From contig NZ_AP022560.1 of NCBI RefSeq assembly GCF_010726085.1, forward strand, positions 1,612,001 to 1,676,000: 64,000 nucleotides of DNA. The letters are read 5' to 3'. The notes below the pieces were generated by a model. It had not been told where the DNA came from and did no database searches. It was given only the letters and a program-made list of their open reading frames with translations. The position numbers and the translations under genes are program-made. This DNA is from Mycolicibacterium moriokaense. Its GTDB lineage: Bacteria > Actinomycetota > Actinomycetes > Mycobacteriales > Mycobacteriaceae. This document shows positions 16,369 to 25,980 of this stretch, piece by piece (the stretch's first letter is position 1; every line of letters begins with the position of its first letter).

Positions 16369-17946
16369 ATGGCCCGCGTTAACCGTGGCGGCGTCGTATT
16401 CGGCGCCGTTTTATTGATGTTCATCGCGTTCGTCGTATTCGGCGGACGTGTACTGGGTGGCGAGAGCGATTCCGGTGCACCGCCCTCGGTGCCTTCGTTG
16501 ACCACCGACGACGGCTCCTCCGGCTTTCAGCAGGTACCCGCCCCGCACGCGCCCGGCGATCGCACTGTCGGCGCCTCGGGAGGTGCGCTACCCCAAGCCG
16601 ACGGGGTGCAGGCGGTCTCGGCGGAGCCTCCGTCGTCGTCGGTGCCACAGGCGCAACGCCCGGATGAGGCGTCGTGGCCGCAGTTCATCCTGTACGGCCT
16701 GCTGATCGCGGTGTCGTCGGCGCTGTTCATCGTGGCCGCCACCACGCTCTGGTGGATGCTGCACGCGTGGCGCAGTCCAGACGTGTTGGCGTCAACCGGA
16801 TTTCGTCGGCGGTCTGCGCGGCGTCCGCGCTCGTTCTCGTTGCTGCTGCCCGCACGGCACGAAGAAGATGTGCTCGGTGACACCGTCGATGCGCTGGCGC
16901 GCCTGGATCATCCGTCCTACGAGGTGATCGTGATCATCGGTCACGACGACCCCGACACGGAACGGGTCGCCCGCGCCGCCGCCGCGCGGCACCGGCGGAC
17001 AGTGCGGGTGGTCATCGACGACAACATTCCGAAGAACAAGCCGAAAGCGCTCAACACCGCGCTGCCGGCCTGTCGCGGTGAGATCGTCGGCGTCTTCGAC
17101 GCGGAGGACGAGGTACACCCGCGCCTGTTACGGCTCGTCGAGGCGCGGTTCGAGGAGTCCCGCGCCGACGTCGTTCAGGCCGGTGTGCAGCTGATGAACG
17201 TGCGCTCGACTTGGTGGTCGCTGCGCAACTGCCTCGAGTACTACTTCTGGTTCCGGTCGCGCCTGCACTTCCACGCCGATCAGCGGTTCATCCCGCTCGG
17301 CGGCAACACGGTGTTCGTCCGCACCGAACTGCTGCGCGCGGTGGGCGGCTGGGACCGCAATTGTCTGGCAGAGGACTGCGAAATCGGGGTGCGACTGTCG
17401 ACCCGCGGGGCGCGCGTTGCGGTGGCCTACGACCCCAAGGTCGTGACGCGGGAGGAGACGCCCGGATCCGTCCGCGCACTGGTCAAACAGCGCACCCGGT
17501 GGGACCAGGGATTCATGCAGGTATACCGCAAGGGCGAATGGCGCAAGCTGCCAAGCAGGCGCCAGCGCCTCCTGGCGCGCTACACGCTGGCGATGCCGTT
17601 CCTGCAGGCGGCCACCGGTGCGCTGCTCCCCATCGCGATCGCATCGATGTTCGTGCTGAAGGTGCCGGTTCCGATGACCCTGCTGACGTTTCTGCCGTTG
17701 GCGCCCACGCTCGTCACGGTGGCCGTCGAGTCGGCAGCGCTCAGTGAGTTCGGCAAGGAGTTCGGCATCCGGATCCGGCTCTGGGATCACCTGCGGCTCG
17801 TGCTCGGCGCGTTCCCGTACCAGCTGCTGCTGGCCGCGGCCGCCGTTCGCTCGGTGTGGCGTCAGAGCAGGGGCCAGGGCGGCTGGGAGAAGACGTCACA
17901 CGCCAACGCCCACCGGACCGCCGAACCGGAACGGATCGCGGCATGA
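16369..17946 (+). CDS. Processive GT2 glycosyltransferase (cellulose/hyaluronan-synthase-like)
   Basis: 525 aa. N-terminal membrane segment (about residues 8-30), a Ser/Pro-rich extracytoplasmic linker, a second segment (about 105-130) and a cytoplasmic GT2 domain. The processive-synthase motifs are present in order: FSLLLPARHEED, DxD-type FDAEDEVH, LAEDCEIGVRL (TED-like), and QRTRWDQGF (QxxRW). C-terminal membrane segments follow (about 410-440 and 480-500). No PilZ domain is seen. It probably polymerises a beta-linked glycan and moves it across the membrane. It overlaps the next gene by ATGA, and a GH8 gene follows, as in cellulose operons. The polymer is unknown. Confidence 0.82.
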   Translation: MARVNRGGVVFGAVLLMFIAFVVFGGRVLGGESDSGAPPSVPSLTTDDGSSGFQQVPAPHAPGDRTVGASGGALPQADGVQAVSAEPPSSSVPQAQRPDEASWPQFILYGLLIAVSSALFIVAATTLWWMLHAWRSPDVLASTGFRRRSARRPRSFSLLLPARHEEDVLGDTVDALARLDHPSYEVIVIIGHDDPDTERVARAAAARHRRTVRVVIDDNIPKNKPKALNTALPACRGEIVGVFDAEDEVHPRLLRLVEARFEESRADVVQAGVQLMNVRSTWWSLRNCLEYYFWFRSRLHFHADQRFIPLGGNTVFVRTELLRAVGGWDRNCLAEDCEIGVRLSTRGARVAVAYDPKVVTREETPGSVRALVKQRTRWDQGFMQVYRKGEWRKLPSRRQRLLARYTLAMPFLQAATGALLPIAIASMFVLKVPVPMTLLTFLPLAPTLVTVAVESAALSEFGKEFGIRIRLWDHLRLVLGAFPYQLLLAAAAVRSVWRQSRGQGGWEKTSHANAHRTAEPERIAA

Positions 17947-20615
17947 ACCGACTGAGAAGGCTGAATCCGTCGATCCCTTTGGTCGCCGTTCTGTTGCTGC
18001 TGACCGCCATACCGCGGTTGATCAACCTGACCGGTTCACCGACGCGCCTCGACGACGAGGGAACCTACGTCGCGCAGGCATATGCGATCACCGAATGGGG
18101 TGAGCTCGCTCATTACACCTACTGGTACGACCACCCGCCCGCCGGTTGGCTGCAGCTGGCGGTGTGGAACTTGTTCGTAGGCAACGAATTCGGCGGTAGC
18201 GCGGTGGTCGCGGGCCGGTACCTGGTGGCCTTGGTTGCGGTGCTCACGGCGGCGCTGCTCTGGACGTTGGCCAGACGAATCGGGATGTCGCGCATGGCCG
18301 CCGCGGCCGCGGTGACCGTTTACGCGGTGTCGCCGCTGGCGATCTCCCTGAGTCGTTCGGTATACCTCGACAACCTGGCGATCGCATGGCTGCTGGGCGC
18401 ATTGGTGCTGGTGTGTTCGCCTCGGCACCGCTTGTCCGCGATCTTCGGTGCCGCAGCATGTTTCGGCATCTGTGTGCTGACCAAAGAGACGATGTTCCTG
18501 TTCGTGCCGATGTTGGCATGGCTGGTGTGGATCAAAACGGCTCCTGCCACCCGTCGATACGCGCTGACCGTCTTCGCCGCCGTCTTCGGCGTGGTGGTCA
18601 GCACCTACGCGCTGATGGCGGTGGTGCGCGGTGAGCTGTTGCCGGGTCCCGGCCACGTGAGCCTGTGGGAGGGCATCAAGTTTCAGCTGTGGCAGCGCGA
18701 GGACAGCGGTGCGCTCGGCGATCCGCAGTCGCTCAAACGACACACCATCGACGAGTGGCTCGCACTCGATCCCGTGCTGCCTTGGCTCGGCGCCCCGATC
18801 GCGTTGACCGGGTTGGTCATTGAACGCGTCAGGCCGTTCGCGGTCGGATTGCTGATCCTGGTCGTCACGGTGGTGCGGCCCGGCTATCTACCGGTGCCGT
18901 TCGTGATAGCCGCCGTACCGTTCATCGCGCTGCTGGCCGCGGGCATCGGCGAGGCCGCAGTGGCTCGACTGCGCCGCCGTCTCGAGGCGCCGCGGCCTTA
19001 TGCCCGTTACCTGCGGACCGCCGCCGTGGCGGCGACCGTGCTGTTCGCTTCCGTGGTGGTATCGCTGTGGTTACCCAGCTATCACAGCGTGCTTGTGGCC
19101 GACAACGATGCGCCGATGCGTCAGGCGCAACAATGGATCAACCAGAACGTGCCCAAACCGGATCGGCTCATCGTCGATGACGCGTTGTGGGTCGATCTGG
19201 TGGACGACGGGCGCGACCGGCGCAATGTCGTCTGGTCCTACAAGGTCGACACCGACCAGCAGGTGCAGAACTGGGCACCGCGCGGCTGGGCCGACTACGA
19301 GTGGGTGGTGTCGACGGCGTCGATGCGCGCCAACATGCCCGACCAGGGCGTCCTCACCGATGCGATGTCGCACGCGCGCCCGGTGGCGACTTTCGGTTCC
19401 GGCGGTAAGCGGGTCGACATCCTGCGCGTCGACACCGGATCCTCGTCGGAACCGTCGGCTGCTGCGGTACCCGCGTTCGGCAGCCAGGTCGCAGCCCGTC
19501 TCGATGCGGCAAGCAACCCCGACGCGCGTGCGGCGCTGCAGTCGCGCACGGTTGACCAGCGAGTGGTCGCCGGTCTGGCTGTCCTGGCGTCGACGCAACC
19601 CGTTGTGCTCGATGGCTTTTCGTCGACAGACGCGGAGAGGATTGCTGGAACGCCGCAGCGCGAGCTCACGCTACGGGGCACGCCGGACGAGCTGCAGAGG
19701 ATCGCCGCATTCTTCGATCGTCAAAGTGAGCCATTCGCGGTCGAGTCCGCGGAGATCGACGGTGACAGGATTCGTATCCGATTCCCAGCCGGCGCAACGG
19801 ATGTCGGTCTGGGCGAGGGTTCGCCCGCGGCTCCCGGGGGGCCTGCGGCGGTGCGGGTTGCCGATATGCGCAAGACGGCACCCGCTGACCACATCGAGTT
19901 CGTGCGAATCGACGGGGGCGCGGGCGGTTCGGTTCACGCCGGTGCCGGGCCAGACCCTGCGGCGTATCGAACGATGCCGGCGGGTACCTATGTCATGATG
20001 ACGGTGGGCGACCGTGGCGGCGCGCCGAAGATGCGCCAGGCGTTCACCGTCATGCCCGGCGGCGCCTACACACTCGCGTTGTTCTCGGCGGCCGAATCCG
20101 CTGATGTGGCAGCCCAACTCGCCCCTGACAGTGCGCCGGACGGTTCCGCGGTACGGCTGTTGCATGCGGCAGGCGTCGCGGGGGCGGTCCGCCTGACGTT
20201 GACGCCGCCTGGCGGCGAGCCGACTGTTCTTGCCGACAATGCGCAGTACGGATTGATCACGGGCTACGCACCGATGCCAGCGGGCCGGTACGACGCGGCG
20301 GTGACGGCGAACGGCCACGAATGGCGGCTACCTGTCGAGTTGGCCGACGGCGGACCGACGACGCTCGTTCTCAACGACGGGCCCGACGGCCCGCTGCTGC
20401 AACAGATGCATGACGTGCCTGGTGCTGCCGCACGGCTGGATCCGCCGGACCTGACGATGCCCGCTGCGGGCAGCGTGCCCGAAAAGACGCCGTCGCAGAC
20501 CGTGCGGGAGGGCACGTCGCGTAGCAAGGCCATCCCAGCCGTGCTGTGCACCGTCGTCATCGTCGGCGCGGCCGTCCTCGTCGCGAAAACCCTGAGGAGG
20601 CAACGGCAATGGTGA
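17943..20615 (+). CDS. GT39/ArnT-like polyprenyl-phosphate glycosyltransferase with C-terminal DUF4397-like domain
   Basis: 890 aa. A GT-C fold N-terminal half: first-loop DDEGTYVAQAY and YDHPPAGWLQL (acidic catalytic site), SLSRSVYLDNLA, LTKETMFLF, and about ten membrane spans to residue 380. An extracytoplasmic region follows. Residues about 680-830 resemble DUF4397 (VRLLHAAGVAGAV, YGLITGYAPMPAGRYD). A last membrane span lies near the C-terminus (IPAVLCTVVIVGAAVLV). It should transfer a sugar from a polyprenyl carrier to a glycan or protein outside the membrane. ATG 17943 overlaps the GT2 stop, implying coupled translation and a shared pathway. Confidence 0.78.
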   Translation: MNRLRRLNPSIPLVAVLLLLTAIPRLINLTGSPTRLDDEGTYVAQAYAITEWGELAHYTYWYDHPPAGWLQLAVWNLFVGNEFGGSAVVAGRYLVALVAVLTAALLWTLARRIGMSRMAAAAAVTVYAVSPLAISLSRSVYLDNLAIAWLLGALVLVCSPRHRLSAIFGAAACFGICVLTKETMFLFVPMLAWLVWIKTAPATRRYALTVFAAVFGVVVSTYALMAVVRGELLPGPGHVSLWEGIKFQLWQREDSGALGDPQSLKRHTIDEWLALDPVLPWLGAPIALTGLVIERVRPFAVGLLILVVTVVRPGYLPVPFVIAAVPFIALLAAGIGEAAVARLRRRLEAPRPYARYLRTAAVAATVLFASVVVSLWLPSYHSVLVADNDAPMRQAQQWINQNVPKPDRLIVDDALWVDLVDDGRDRRNVVWSYKVDTDQQVQNWAPRGWADYEWVVSTASMRANMPDQGVLTDAMSHARPVATFGSGGKRVDILRVDTGSSSEPSAAAVPAFGSQVAARLDAASNPDARAALQSRTVDQRVVAGLAVLASTQPVVLDGFSSTDAERIAGTPQRELTLRGTPDELQRIAAFFDRQSEPFAVESAEIDGDRIRIRFPAGATDVGLGEGSPAAPGGPAAVRVADMRKTAPADHIEFVRIDGGAGGSVHAGAGPDPAAYRTMPAGTYVMMTVGDRGGAPKMRQAFTVMPGGAYTLALFSAAESADVAAQLAPDSAPDGSAVRLLHAAGVAGAVRLTLTPPGGEPTVLADNAQYGLITGYAPMPAGRYDAAVTANGHEWRLPVELADGGPTTLVLNDGPDGPLLQQMHDVPGAAARLDPPDLTMPAAGSVPEKTPSQTVREGTSRSKAIPAVLCTVVIVGAAVLVAKTLRRQRQW

Positions 20616-21778
20616 GCAAGCTGCGCATCGGTGCATTGCACATCCTGGTGCTGATCGTGGTCATCGGCGCGGGGTGGGGGATCGCTCAGGCGCTCGACCC
20701 GCGGATCACGTCGAGCGACATTCAGGGCATGCGTGAGGCGGCTGCGGTGCAGGCCGGCCGCGAATTCCTCGACGGGTACGTCGAGGACGATGGGCGGGTG
20801 ATCCGTCGGGACGAGGGCGGCGACGTCGTCAGTGAGGGGCAGGCCTACGGCATGTTGATCGCCGTCGCGGTCGGCGACGAGGCCCGCTTCCGAACGATCT
20901 GGGACTGGACCAAGTCGCATCTGCGCAGGCCCGACGGGTTGCTTTCGTGGCGTTGGGTCGACGGCGCCGTCACCGATCCCAACAGCGCCGCCGATGCGGA
21001 TCTCGACGTGGCGCGGTCACTTCTGTTGGCGGGCAACCGGTTTGATGATCGCGATCTCGTCGAGGAAGGCAAGCGGCTCGGCGGGGACATCCTGAACGCC
21101 GAGAGCGTCCCCGTCGGTGGTCGCACCGCACCCGGTGAGCAGGTGGTGGTGCCGGGCCGAATGGTGGTCGCAGGTAATTGGGCGACCGCACCGCCGTTCT
21201 CCGTCAACCCGGGATACTTCAGTCCCCGCGCCGAACGTGAGCTCCTGCAGGTTTCCGCGGACCAACGATGGCGTGAGGTCAGTCGATCCCAACGGGTGCT
21301 CAGCTGGCAGCTGATCGGCGGGGGAGCGCTGCCGCCGGACTGGGCCGTTGTCGACGAGGCCGGCCATGCTGTGCCGACGCAGGCGCCGGGCGGCGGACCC
21401 GTGCACTTCGGCCTGGACGCCGCGCGCGTGCCGATCCGATTCGCCGAGTCCTGCGATCCTGACGACCGCGCCGTGGCCGCCGGGATGCGCACCATCGTCG
21501 CGGCACCCGGCGATGTGCCCGGCCTGCGCAACCTCGACGGAACGCCTGCAGGGGATTGGCAGCATCCGGTGGCTCTGGTGGCCGCCGCGGCGGCCGACGA
21601 CGCGGCGGGTGACGACGACGCCGCGGCGACGCGACTCGATCAGGCGACGGCGCTGCAGCGGCAGTATCCGACGTACTTCGGCTCCGCGTGGGTGGCGCTG
21701 GGCCGGATCATGTTGGCCACCTCGCTGCTGGGCGAATGCCCGCGAAACGGCGCACGTTTCCTTCATCGCGATCCATAA
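20609..21778 (+). CDS. Membrane-anchored GH8 family glycoside hydrolase (BcsZ-like)
   Basis: 389 aa with an N-terminal anchor (about residues 10-30) and an extracytoplasmic GH8 domain. The general-acid region is SEGQAYGMLIAVAVGDEARF (about residues 75-95), followed by WDWTKSHL and the conserved SAADADLDVARSLL; NPGYFSPRA is also typical. GH8 enzymes include endo-beta-1,4-glucanases (cellulase BcsZ) and chitosanases that trim glycan made by a neighbouring synthase. It starts 7 bp inside the preceding gene, with GAGGAGG just upstream, so the three genes form one operon. The linkage cut is unknown. Confidence 0.8.
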   Translation: MVSKLRIGALHILVLIVVIGAGWGIAQALDPRITSSDIQGMREAAAVQAGREFLDGYVEDDGRVIRRDEGGDVVSEGQAYGMLIAVAVGDEARFRTIWDWTKSHLRRPDGLLSWRWVDGAVTDPNSAADADLDVARSLLLAGNRFDDRDLVEEGKRLGGDILNAESVPVGGRTAPGEQVVVPGRMVVAGNWATAPPFSVNPGYFSPRAERELLQVSADQRWREVSRSQRVLSWQLIGGGALPPDWAVVDEAGHAVPTQAPGGGPVHFGLDAARVPIRFAESCDPDDRAVAAGMRTIVAAPGDVPGLRNLDGTPAGDWQHPVALVAAAAADDAAGDDDAAATRLDQATALQRQYPTYFGSAWVALGRIMLATSLLGECPRNGARFLHRDP

Positions 21779-21780
21779 CG

Positions 21781-22956
21781 ATGACCTCGCGGCTGCTCGG
21801 CGATGTGATGCATCCCATGACGACCGAACGCATCGCCGACCACATCAAGTTCGCCTACTGGGTGCCCAACGTCAGTGGGGGCCTGGTGACCAGCGATATC
21901 GAACAGCGCACCGACTGGAATTACGAATACAACGCCAAACTCGCGCAGACGGCCGAGAAGAACGGCTTCGAGTACGCGTTGTCCCAGGTGCGATATGAGG
22001 CGAGTTACGGCGCGGAGTATCAGCACGAGTCGACCAGCTTCTCGTTGGCGCTGCTGCTGGCCACGCAGCGACTCAAGGTGATCGCGGCGGTGCATCCGGG
22101 CCTGTGGCAGCCGGCCGTGCTGGCGAAGCTCGGCGCGACCGCCGACCACCTGTCCAACGGCCGCTTCGCCGTGAACGTCGTATCCGGCTGGTTCAAGGAC
22201 GAATTCACGCATCTGGGCGAGCCGTGGCTCGAACACGACGAGCGTTACCGCCGCAGCGCGGAGTTTCTGCAGGTGCTGCGCAAGATCTGGACCGAGGACG
22301 ACGTCGATTTCCGCGGCGACTTCTATCGCATCCATGACTTCACGCTGAAGCCCAAACCCGTCAACACCCCTGAGCGCCCGAATCCCGAAATTTTCCAGGG
22401 CGGCAATTCCACGGCCGCGCGGCGTAACGGCGGCCGCTACGCCGACTGGTACTTCTCCAACGGCAAGGACTTCGACGGCGTGACAGAACAAATCGTGGAG
22501 GTGCGCGATCACGCCCGTGATGCGGGACGCGAGGTCCGTTTCGGCCTCAACGGATTCATCATTGCGCGCGACACCGAGCAGGAAGCCCGCGACGTCCTCC
22601 GCGAGATCATCGAGAAGGCCAACCGTCCGGCAGTCGAGGGGTTCCGCGACGCTGTGCAGCAGGCAGGCAACTCGACTTCGGACAAGCGCGGAATGTGGGC
22701 CGACTCGACGTTCGAGGACTTGGTCCAGTACAACGACGGGTTCCGCACCCAATTGATCGGCACACCCGAACAGATCGCGGAACGCATTGCGGCGTATCGC
22801 AAACGCGGAGTCGACCTCATTCTCGGAGGCTTCCTGCACTTCCAGGAGGAGATCGAGTACTTCGGCTCGAATGTGCTGCCGCTGGTTCGCGAAATCGAGG
22901 AATCGGAGAAGGACGCAGGAGGTGCGCCAGCAGAACCCTTGCTGGCATCTCTCTAA
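21781..22956 (+). CDS. sfnG: FMNH2-dependent dimethylsulfone monooxygenase SfnG-like (LLM class)
   Basis: 391 aa (379 from the in-frame ATG 21817). The sequence IKFAYWVPNVSGGLVTSDIEQ, then ALSQVRYEASYGAEYQHES, LKVIAAVHPGLWQPAVLAK, VNVVSGWFKDEF and PEIFQGGNSTAARRNG closely follows SfnG, which oxidises dimethylsulfone to methanesulfinate with reduced FMN from a separate reductase. No reductase is nearby. It begins 2 bp after the GH8 stop and may be cotranscribed with the polysaccharide genes although unrelated in function. The long N-terminal extension before IKFAYW is not typical. Confidence 0.82.
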   Translation: MTSRLLGDVMHPMTTERIADHIKFAYWVPNVSGGLVTSDIEQRTDWNYEYNAKLAQTAEKNGFEYALSQVRYEASYGAEYQHESTSFSLALLLATQRLKVIAAVHPGLWQPAVLAKLGATADHLSNGRFAVNVVSGWFKDEFTHLGEPWLEHDERYRRSAEFLQVLRKIWTEDDVDFRGDFYRIHDFTLKPKPVNTPERPNPEIFQGGNSTAARRNGGRYADWYFSNGKDFDGVTEQIVEVRDHARDAGREVRFGLNGFIIARDTEQEARDVLREIIEKANRPAVEGFRDAVQQAGNSTSDKRGMWADSTFEDLVQYNDGFRTQLIGTPEQIAERIAAYRKRGVDLILGGFLHFQEEIEYFGSNVLPLVREIEESEKDAGGAPAEPLLASL

Positions 22957-23006
22957 CGCTCGGTGCGCTAGCGTGGGTTTCGAAGCCGTCGAGCACAGGA
23001 GAGGTC

Positions 23007-23840
23007 ATGTCGTACCCACAAGGTCCGCCCGGGAACCCCGGATACCCGCCCGCGCAGCAGCCGACGACTCAGTTCGCCGCGCCGACCCAACAATTCGGCA
23101 GGGGGCCCGAACCCGCTCCCGCCGCACCTGCGGGCGCCAGTCCGCTGCCGATGTATCTCGCGGTCGCGGTCGCGGTGCTCGGATTCGGCGTGTACCTGTC
23201 CAGCTTCGGCCCCCTGTTCACGGCGGGTGCTGATTACTTCACCCCGACACTGCTCGACCTCGCGGTGGTCGCATCGATCGCCGCCGGCCTGATCGCGGGT
23301 GTCTCGCTGCTGCCCAAGCAGAAGGCGCTGCCCGCGGTGCTCGCGGTGCTCTCGGTGCTGGCGTTCCTGCTCGTGATCGCGATTGTGCTGACGGCTCCGC
23401 AAGGGGTGTCGATCGACTGGGGTCTCTACCTGATCATCGCGTTCACCGTGTTCCAGGCGATCGCCGCGGTGGCGATCCTGCTGTTCGACGCGGGCATCAT
23501 CAGTCCGCCGGCGCCGCGGCAACCTCGCTACGAGCAGCAGCAGTACGGCCAGTACGGCGGCGCCCCGAGCGGTCAGTACTACGGGCACCCTCAGCACACC
23601 CCGCCGCCGCAGCAGGGCCCGCCTCAGCGTCAGGGCTATCCTTCGCAGTACGGCGGATACCAGAGCAGCGGCCCGTCAACCGGCGGATACGGCGGCAGTC
23701 ATCAAAGTGGACCGCCGACGCCCCCGACCGGTTTCCCGGCCTACGGACAGCCGCCGTCGAGCTCGGCGCCGACCACCGAGACGCAGACGTCGTCGCAATC
23801 GGGGGCGTCTTCCACGCAGTCGGGCCCCCCGCCGTCGTAA
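23007..23840 (+). CDS. Rv0954-like divisome-associated membrane protein (34 kDa antigen family)
   Basis: 277 aa. Pro/Gln-rich N-terminus (MSYPQGPPGNPGYPPAQQP), four membrane spans between residues about 48 and 165 and a long Gln/Tyr/Gly/Pro-rich C-terminal tail (YEQQQYGQYGGAPSGQYYG). This architecture equals Rv0954 and the 34 kDa antigen family (DUF5336) as remembered; Rv0954 has been linked to the mycobacterial division network. AGGAGAGG lies 3-10 nt before ATG 23007. perM follows 57 bp downstream, as in M. tuberculosis. Confidence 0.85.
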   Translation: MSYPQGPPGNPGYPPAQQPTTQFAAPTQQFGRGPEPAPAAPAGASPLPMYLAVAVAVLGFGVYLSSFGPLFTAGADYFTPTLLDLAVVASIAAGLIAGVSLLPKQKALPAVLAVLSVLAFLLVIAIVLTAPQGVSIDWGLYLIIAFTVFQAIAAVAILLFDAGIISPPAPRQPRYEQQQYGQYGGAPSGQYYGHPQHTPPPQQGPPQRQGYPSQYGGYQSSGPSTGGYGGSHQSGPPTPPTGFPAYGQPPSSSAPTTETQTSSQSGASSTQSGPPPS

Positions 23841-23897
23841 TCTGAGCCGCGCGTGCGTCAACTTCGCGCGCGTGAGCCTGCGCGAGGAGCGGCCTTA

Positions 23898-25340
23898 GTG
23901 GAAAACCGGCCAGTCGGCACACGCCAGGCGCGTGAGCTGCTTCGGGTCGCGTTCGGGCCGTCCGTCGTGGCACTGGGCATCATCGCGGCGGTGGTGTTGC
24001 TGCAGCTGCTGATCGCCAACAGCGACATGACTGGCGCGCTGGGTGCGATCGCGAGCATGTGGCTGGGCGTACACATGGTGCCGATCTCGATCGGCGGCAG
24101 TGAGCTCGGCGTCATGCCGCTGCTGCCCATGCTCGCGATGGTGTGGGGTACCGCACGCTCCACAGCGGGGGCCACGTCGCCGCAGGGCTCCTGGTTCGTC
24201 ACCCGGTGGGTCGTCGCATCCGCCCTGGGTGGTCCACTCTTGATCGCCGCGGTCTCGCTGGCCGTCATACACGACGCGTCGTCCGTGCTCACGAAGCTGC
24301 AGACTCCCGACGCCCTGCGCGCATTCGCCTGCGTGCTCGCGGTGCACGCGGCGGGCGCACTGATCGGGGTCGGATCCCGGATCGGTCGACGGGTGCTGGC
24401 GGACTCACCGCTGCCCGACTGGCTGCCCGACGCGTTCCGTGCGGCCACCGCCGGAGTGCTGGCGCTCCTCGGGCTCTCCGGCGTCGTGGTGGTGGGGTCG
24501 TTGATCGTGCACTGGGCGACGATGGACGACCTCTACGGGGTCACCAACTCAGTGTTCGGGCAGTTCAGCCTGACGTTGCTGGCCGCGCTGTACATACCGA
24601 ACGTGCTCGTCGGCGCCGCCGCGGTCGCCGTCGGGTCCAGTGCGCACATCGGGTTGGCGACGTTCAGTGCGTTCACCGTGTTCGGTGGCGACATCCCCGC
24701 GCTGCCGGTGCTGGCCGCTGTCCCGACGCCACCGCTGGGCCCGGTATGGGTGGCGCTGCTGATTGTCGCGGCGGCCGCCGGGGTGGCGTTGGGTCAGCAG
24801 TCGGCGCGGAAACCGTTGCCGTTGGTGCCGGCCGTGGCGAAGCTCCTCGTGGCCGCCGCGCTCGCGGCGCTGGTCATGGCGTTGCTCGGCTATGCCGGTG
24901 GCGGTCGGCTGGGCAACTTCGGTCCTGTCGGCGTCGACCAGGCGACGTTCGGGCCGGCCGTGTTCCTGTGGTTCGCCGGGATCGGTGGGCTGACCGTGGC
25001 GATGACGGGCGGTATCGCCCGACGGGTCAAGCCGCCGAAGCCGGTTCTGGAACGCGGGCCAGAGCCCGAATCAGAGGCGGAGCGGGATGCCGAGGCAGAA
25101 CCGGCGGCTGAGGACGAGCCTGACGTGGAGCCGGAAGCGGACGAGCCGCCGGCCGAGGAGCCCGATGTCGAGCCGGAGTTCGACGAGGCCCACCAAGCAG
25201 AACCCGACCCCCCGCCTGCTCCTGTTGAGCCGCTCGACCCATTCGAAGGCCCATTCGATGACCCGGAGGAGCACTTCGTCGCGGACAACGACGATGCTCC
25301 GGACCCGACCACAGGTCGCGCCCCCAACAGCGATGACTAG
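23898..25340 (+). CDS. perM: PerM-like integral membrane division protein (DUF6350)
   Basis: 480 aa from GTG 23898, with GAGGAGCGG upstream; an in-frame GTG at 23853 adds 15 residues without similarity. About ten hydrophobic spans cover residues 15-370, followed by a strongly acidic, Pro-rich cytoplasmic tail ([20 protein letters not shown] and onward). This is the form of Rv0955/PerM, which stabilises the divisome (FtsB) in low Mg2+ and chronic infection. The gene directly precedes purN, as in M. tuberculosis. Confidence 0.85.
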   Translation: MENRPVGTRQARELLRVAFGPSVVALGIIAAVVLLQLLIANSDMTGALGAIASMWLGVHMVPISIGGSELGVMPLLPMLAMVWGTARSTAGATSPQGSWFVTRWVVASALGGPLLIAAVSLAVIHDASSVLTKLQTPDALRAFACVLAVHAAGALIGVGSRIGRRVLADSPLPDWLPDAFRAATAGVLALLGLSGVVVVGSLIVHWATMDDLYGVTNSVFGQFSLTLLAALYIPNVLVGAAAVAVGSSAHIGLATFSAFTVFGGDIPALPVLAAVPTPPLGPVWVALLIVAAAAGVALGQQSARKPLPLVPAVAKLLVAAALAALVMALLGYAGGGRLGNFGPVGVDQATFGPAVFLWFAGIGGLTVAMTGGIARRVKPPKPVLERGPEPESEAERDAEAEPAAEDEPDVEPEADEPPAEEPDVEPEFDEAHQAEPDPPPAPVEPLDPFEGPFDDPEEHFVADNDDAPDPTTGRAPNSDD

Positions 25341-25350
25341 GCTGCCAGGC

Positions 25351-25980
25351 GTGCAGCAACCGGTTCATGTGCCCCCGAAGGTGCCTGCCCGGGTTGTGGT
25401 GCTGGCATCCGGCACCGGTTCGCTGTTGCGCTCACTTCTCGACGCCACCAACGGCGACTACCCGGCCAGGATCGTTGCGGTCGGCGTCGACCGCAACTGT
25501 CCGGCCGTCGACATCGCCGCGTCGGCATCCGTGCCGAGCTACGCCGTGCGGCTGCGCGACCATGTCGACCGCGATGCGTGGGACGTCGCGATCACCAAGG
25601 CCACCGAAGCCCACGAGCCCGACCTCATCGTGTCCGCCGGTTTCATGAAAATTCTTGGCCCCCATTTTCTTTCCCGCTTCATGGGCAGGATCATCAACAC
25701 CCATCCCGCGCTGCTGCCTGCCTTCCCGGGTGCGCACGCGGTTCCCGATGCGCTCGAGTACGGCGTCAAGGTGACGGGCTGCAGCGTGCACCTCGTCGAT
25801 GCCGGAACCGATACCGGGCCGTTGTTGGCCCAGGAAGCCGTGCCCGTACTCGACGATGACGACGAAGCCGCCCTGCACGAGCGGATCAAGGTCGTCGAAC
25901 GGCGACTGCTCGTGGATGTGCTGGCCGCGGTGGCGACCCGCGGTGTGACCTGGACCGGACGAAAGGCGAAATTAGGATGA
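25351..25980 (+). CDS. purN: Phosphoribosylglycinamide formyltransferase
   Basis: 209 aa; transfers a formyl group from 10-formyl-THF to GAR in purine synthesis. Motifs: [15 protein letters not shown] (phosphate loop), [29 protein letters not shown] with the catalytic Asn-His, and the Asp in [17 protein letters not shown] 25351 ([14 protein letters not shown]) corresponds to the family N-terminus; an ATG at 25333 overlaps the perM stop and is the alternative. The stop overlaps purH as ATGA. Confidence 0.95.
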   Translation: MQQPVHVPPKVPARVVVLASGTGSLLRSLLDATNGDYPARIVAVGVDRNCPAVDIAASASVPSYAVRLRDHVDRDAWDVAITKATEAHEPDLIVSAGFMKILGPHFLSRFMGRIINTHPALLPAFPGAHAVPDALEYGVKVTGCSVHLVDAGTDTGPLLAQEAVPVLDDDDEAALHERIKVVERRLLVDVLAAVATRGVTWTGRKAKLG

